In this document: piece by piece, positions 60,115-64,000 of the stretch
Numbering within the stretch: the first letter of the stretch is position 1
How the letters are laid out: each line of letters opens with the position of its first letter
Origin: Blasia pusilla
Lineage: Eukaryota > Marchantiophyta > Marchantiopsida > Blasiales
Length of the DNA: 64,000 nucleotides
NCBI GenBank assembly: GCA_050084515.1
Contig: CM114271.1
Location: forward strand, 18,104,001 to 18,168,000
Reading direction: 5' to 3'
The notes under the pieces: model-generated
What the model saw: only the letters and a program-made list of their open reading frames with translations
The model's database searches: none
Told to the model about the DNA's origin: nothing
Program-made: the position numbers and the translations under genes

Positions 60115-63100
60115 ATGATCGGGAGGGAAAGCATGGAGCTGGGGCAGCAGCAGCAGCAGGCGATCACGCAGTGGCGAGCTAACATGAGGGCAATGAAGGA
60201 GAAAGTGAGAGAAAGACTGAGAGTGACCCGTTTTCCTCAACGCTTTCTGCGGCAATCGCAGAGACATCCTGGTGTCGGATGGCGGGCCACCGCCACTGGT
60301 TTAGTAGTCGCGCGGGTGTTTCAGGGAAACATAGTGTTCGCACGCGTCGCTAGGAGCATGGCGATCGAAGAATGGCAGAAGAGGATGGGTAGACTTGGGG
60401 ATTTGCTTCCAAGGTTTCGGATTTTTGCGGCGTCAGTGGCTGCAGGATCTGTTGGTCTCTCTGAACCTGCCCTAGCAGACGGGCTTGCTTTGCCTTCTGT
60501 ATCGCATCGTCCAGGATCAACGATCGAGACACGTTTTGGCGACTACGAGGTTTCACTTTCCTTATATGGACAGAATCCTGCATATCAAGGTTTGTACCCA
60601 TGTCACAGAATCATGGGGATCGGTTTCTTCCGGGCTGTTTCTAGTTACTCGAGCTCCCCTCTGTCCTGCGCTGAGACCTGAATGGTTCGTTGTTGATCTA
60701 GGGATGAGGCGTTTTGTGATTGGAGGTCGGTGGTTCACCGAGGGTGAATGACGAGACTGGTCAGGTAGTGTTTATCAAATTGATTGCTCATGCGATCTTG
60801 TCCGGTTTCTGTACAGCGTCAATTCTAGCGCCTGGGGTCAAAAGTGAAGTGACGGAAGACTCTCGACTTTTAACATTGATGCAGGCAGTTGCTATACCCC
60901 TTATAGCCAATGCGTGTCATGTTTTTATGCATGGCCTCAACTACACGGAGGTACTTTCTAGTTGCTTGTTCATGCCTTCGGCTAGTTGTTCAGAATTGGT
61001 GTTTTTCACTTCCCCTTAGAAGGCGTTCTGTGTTAATTTTTTAACCTGCCAAAGGGTACTTGCAGATCTATGGTGCTGAGAAAATGCAGAATGCAGTATT
61101 CAACCGGGCACCTGGTCAGCCTTTGATATCTGTGAGTTCGTGGATGGTTTCAGCGCAGTAATCTTGTGGGAACAAAGTTTTTACAATATCTGATCCTCCA
61201 TTTCAATCTCAATGAACATACGTTGTCGGGGTATGGCGATATCTGGTTGAAAGTAGGCTACTGGATTGTGCAGGTCAGCAACCATGCAGCTGCGGTAGAC
61301 GATCCATTCGTGATCTCCTCCGTTCTATCGCCCCACAAGCTGTTGAACTCAAAGAACCTTAGATGGACTTTATGTGCTTCGGATCGATGCTTCACTAATG
61401 CAGCCACTTCTGCATTTTTCCGTAGTGTTAAAGTGCTTCCACTGACGAAGGGACATGGAGTTTTTCAAGAGGTACTCATCTCTCTCAGTTCAAACTTCAG
61501 TGTTGTGAATTGCTTGTGGGTTGTGACTTTCTAGAGACGTATGAAACCTTACCCAGTTTAAGATTTCGTCGAGTAGGTTTGAAAGGTCGACACTATGGCC
61601 TCTCTATTTTCTGACTACAGGTATTTACCTTGGTGTTCGTGTGATTCCTGTTTGCACGTCACTATGGCAGCAGTCCGTAGAATGTGCCATCTTTTCACAT
61701 CATTAGTATAACACTCTCATCCTTGATGGGATTAAGAATCTTCATTTGTGTTTAGCTAACTTGAACCTGCTCCAGGGGATGGAGGTAGCTCTGTCTAAAC
61801 TGAAGCGTGGTGATTGGGTTCACATCTTTCCTGAAGGCAGCCGCTCACGGGATGGAAATCTTGGGCTGTTCAAGAGGGGAGTGGGCAGGTATGACTGGTT
61901 TTTTCTTGGTACTTCTGAGCTGACACTTTTATGATTGAGGCAAAAGACAGAAAGGACTAGTGCCAAGATGTGGAATTGTTTTGGGGAGGTGGCAGATGAA
62001 AATAAAACATTTTCTCATTGCACTAAATTAGATGGCCTTTTGAAGTTGTTGAGTGGAATGGCTCGGTATTTAAAGAATGAAGAGCAGACTGCACAGTTTT
62101 TGAACATTGTGTTCAGGTTTTAATTCTAATTTCTCTTCTGTGCTTATTGCAGACTTGTGTTAGATTCTGAAAAGCTACCTCTGATAATTCCCTTTATACA
62201 CACAGGCATGCAAGACATTATGCCTATTGGGCAGAAGCTTCCGGGTATATACAAAAGGGTAAGAACAGAGGATACTAGCTATCACTTGGTCTCAGGGCCT
62301 TGCATGAGGTTACTTAGCAGATGGCCAACATTATGGTTTGTCACTGGCAATTCCAAACTGCACATCTAAGAACTTGGACTCAGTCAGGAGTTGGTCTATT
62401 GCATGCATTTAAAGGATATAATCCACTGCAATGAAAGACCAAGGTTTTATGGATTTAATCTGGTGTGTAAGTGGACAGGTAGTATTGTCTTAACATTAGT
62501 CTTTTTCGACCGCTTCCGCTTTTAGAAGAGAAAAGGTATAGGGCAAATTTTAAACAATGTGCGTATATGCTAACAATAAAATTCCTTCATGGTTCGCCAC
62601 AGGTCACTGTGGTAGTTGGAGATCCAATATACATGGATGATCTGGTGAAAAAGCACACCGAGGAGGGTCTGTCTAAGGCCATCTTATATGATGCAATTGC
62701 ACTCCGCATTGAGGAGACTATGTGGAGAATGAAGAAAGAACTCGAAGAGCTTGTAGTCCTCAATCAAACCCGGGAGAGTAATGCTGCAGTTGGTGGAGTG
62801 CGTAAGATTGGCAAGGTCGGTGGCATCTGGCAGTATGTGGATTGGGACACCCAAGGCATTTTAGCCAATGAGCTTGATTCAAGCGACTCTCCAACTTCTG
62901 CTGACAACAAGGAGACGGTTGCTGAAACTTCACTCGGTCTGCAGAGAGTCGATGGATTTTCTAATTTTGATAGTCTGGAAACTCCTGAATCAAACTGTAA
63001 GCACTATCCTGATAATGAGACGGAGCTCTGCTTAACAGACATGTATCATGGTGCTATTAAAAGAATACAAGGCCACATAGACCCATCCATGTGGATGGGT

Positions 63101-63217
63101 TTTGCTGCCAGGAGTTTTTTGAAATATGGAACAAAGGTAGAGAATGTCCAGGACTGTCTAGGGGGAAGATATTGGAGAAGAGTAGAGTCAGCTCTAGAAA
63201 GGCTCTTGTACAGTTGA
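60115..63217 (+). CDS. Tafazzin-like phospholipid acyltransferase, seven exons
   Basis: Glycerolipid acyltransferase of the tafazzin/PlsC family, which transfers acyl chains between phospholipids; the closest plant type I recall is the longer tafazzin-like protein represented by Arabidopsis At3g05510. Exons: 60115-60589, 60817-60950, 61066-61131, 61274-61471, 61776-61888, 62153-62258, 62603-63217 (stop 63215). Exons 3-7 are secure; the exon 1 donor and exon 2 acceptor are the best phase-matched pair. The predicted length is about 568 residues. The family catalytic motif is VSNHAAAVDDPFV (H-x4-D) in exon 4; WVHIFPEGSRSRDG in exon 5 is the glycerophosphate-binding motif; IPFIHTGMQDIMPIG in exon 6 is typical of tafazzins. 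The C-terminus has GFAARSFLKYG. VAIPLIANACHVFMHGL in exon 2 may be the membrane anchor. No frame breaks seen. Confidence 0.87.
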
Positions 63218-64000
63218 GGGCTTAAAGAGGACCATGGAATCTGATGTGGAGCAATTTTTACGAGGTCGTGTTGAGGCTATAGAGGATAGAGTATTCCCTC
63301 ATTCTACGTCAAGGGAATCGTTCGTCTAAGGGTTTAGAAACCATGTTAGAGTTCCTTGTGCTATGTGATCATACATGCATGAGACCCCTAGGTGCCTTTC
63401 TAGTTGAGCAACCTCAATTGTGAATATAGGGATAGAAATGTAGCTCTGCTGTCTGTCTGCTACTGAGGGTGAGAGTTTTGATGGAGTTAGGATGTGAAGA
63501 TTAAGTTAGATGCGCTTTGAGCACTTGGAATGTTATCATGAGAGTTGCCAATTGTCAAATGGTGTGGGGCTTGTGTGGACTTCTTCATGAAGGATGGTGA
63601 AGTTGCCCTGTTGCTGTATTTCCTCAACATCAGTCCATCCTATTTCTGTTTTGTTTGGGAGGGTCCTGTTTTAACCATAACCAGACCTTTAGCTGGATTC
63701 CCAACTCCCTCATTGTGAAAGAATTTCAGACCGTGATTTGATTGTCTTGACGACATTTGTTATCCCTTGTACGGTTGAAAAAGCAGGTGGAATGTCACCT
63801 CTACAAACAATTTCAGATAAAATGATTTAAAAAATCTGTGTCTTAGACCAGAAAGTCTATTATTACTGGGGTGGCCATGGTAAGGGTTAGTTCCACATGA
63901 TTAGGAGCTTTTTTCGCAGATGAAAAATGCATCGGTTTTCCATTGTCAAACTCATCTTTGGATAGTTTGCACTTTCCACCATGACAAGCATCTTGTTGCA
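63218..64000 (+). other. 3' flank of the tafazzin-like gene
   Basis: Probably 3' UTR and downstream intergenic DNA. I see no coding frame, repeat or RNA gene here. Confidence 0.5.

Overview
The window is nuclear DNA from a plant with spliced genes. Three host genes lie near the two ends: a leucine-rich-repeat gene and a pentatricopeptide-repeat (PPR) gene at the left, and a tafazzin-like acyltransferase gene at the right. The roughly 50 kb between them is almost entirely transposable elements. A P-class PPR protein and a plant-type tafazzin-like protein point to a land plant. The Ty3/gypsy mix, which includes an element carrying its own cytosine-5 DNA methyltransferase, makes me lean towards a seedless plant (bryophyte or lycophyte). 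That is inference, and the species cannot be read from the sequence.

Layout. 1-4390 (minus): an LRRC40-like gene, nine exons visible, the 3' end outside the window. 6216-8138 (minus): a PPR gene. 10751-19041: a Ty1/copia element with both LTRs and a primer-binding site, invaded by a Ty3/gypsy element (about 11556-16168); a deletion removed the gypsy 3' end together with the copia reverse transcriptase. 19042-28131: AT-rich DNA built from a 1.0-1.4 kb TG...CA-bounded repeat (called D here), a second repeat (E), a tRNA-related SINE-like fragment and a gypsy integrase fragment. 28132-37150: a nest in which gypsy element A is split by chromovirus B (29160-36253, target duplication CTGCC), and B is itself split by a D unit and by a solo LTR of the methyltransferase-carrying family. 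37151-46000: more D and E repeats and AT-rich DNA with no recognisable gene. 46442-58648: a PIF/Harbinger-type DNA transposon (Myb/SANT-like ORF1 on plus, DDE transposase on minus), split by a 9.8 kb Ty3/gypsy element (47017-56851). 60115-63217 (plus): the tafazzin-like gene.

The outstanding object is the 47017-56851 element. Its order is gag with two zinc knuckles, aspartic protease, a complete C5-DNA methyltransferase domain, reverse transcriptase, RNase H and integrase, followed by a degraded PHD finger at the C-terminus. A retroelement carrying both a DNA-methylation writer and a likely histone-tail reader could mark and target its own copies. This copy has several frameshifts and stops and looks dead. 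A solo LTR of the same family at 31966-32438 shows the family has been active elsewhere.

A second unexplained signal is a reading frame of roughly 140-170 residues on the gag strand, just upstream of gag in chromovirus B and repeated in the D units. Differences between two divergent copies fall mainly at third codon positions, which is what a selected protein would show. I recognise no family for it. All element polyproteins in the window carry disabling lesions; the three host genes look intact where visible.
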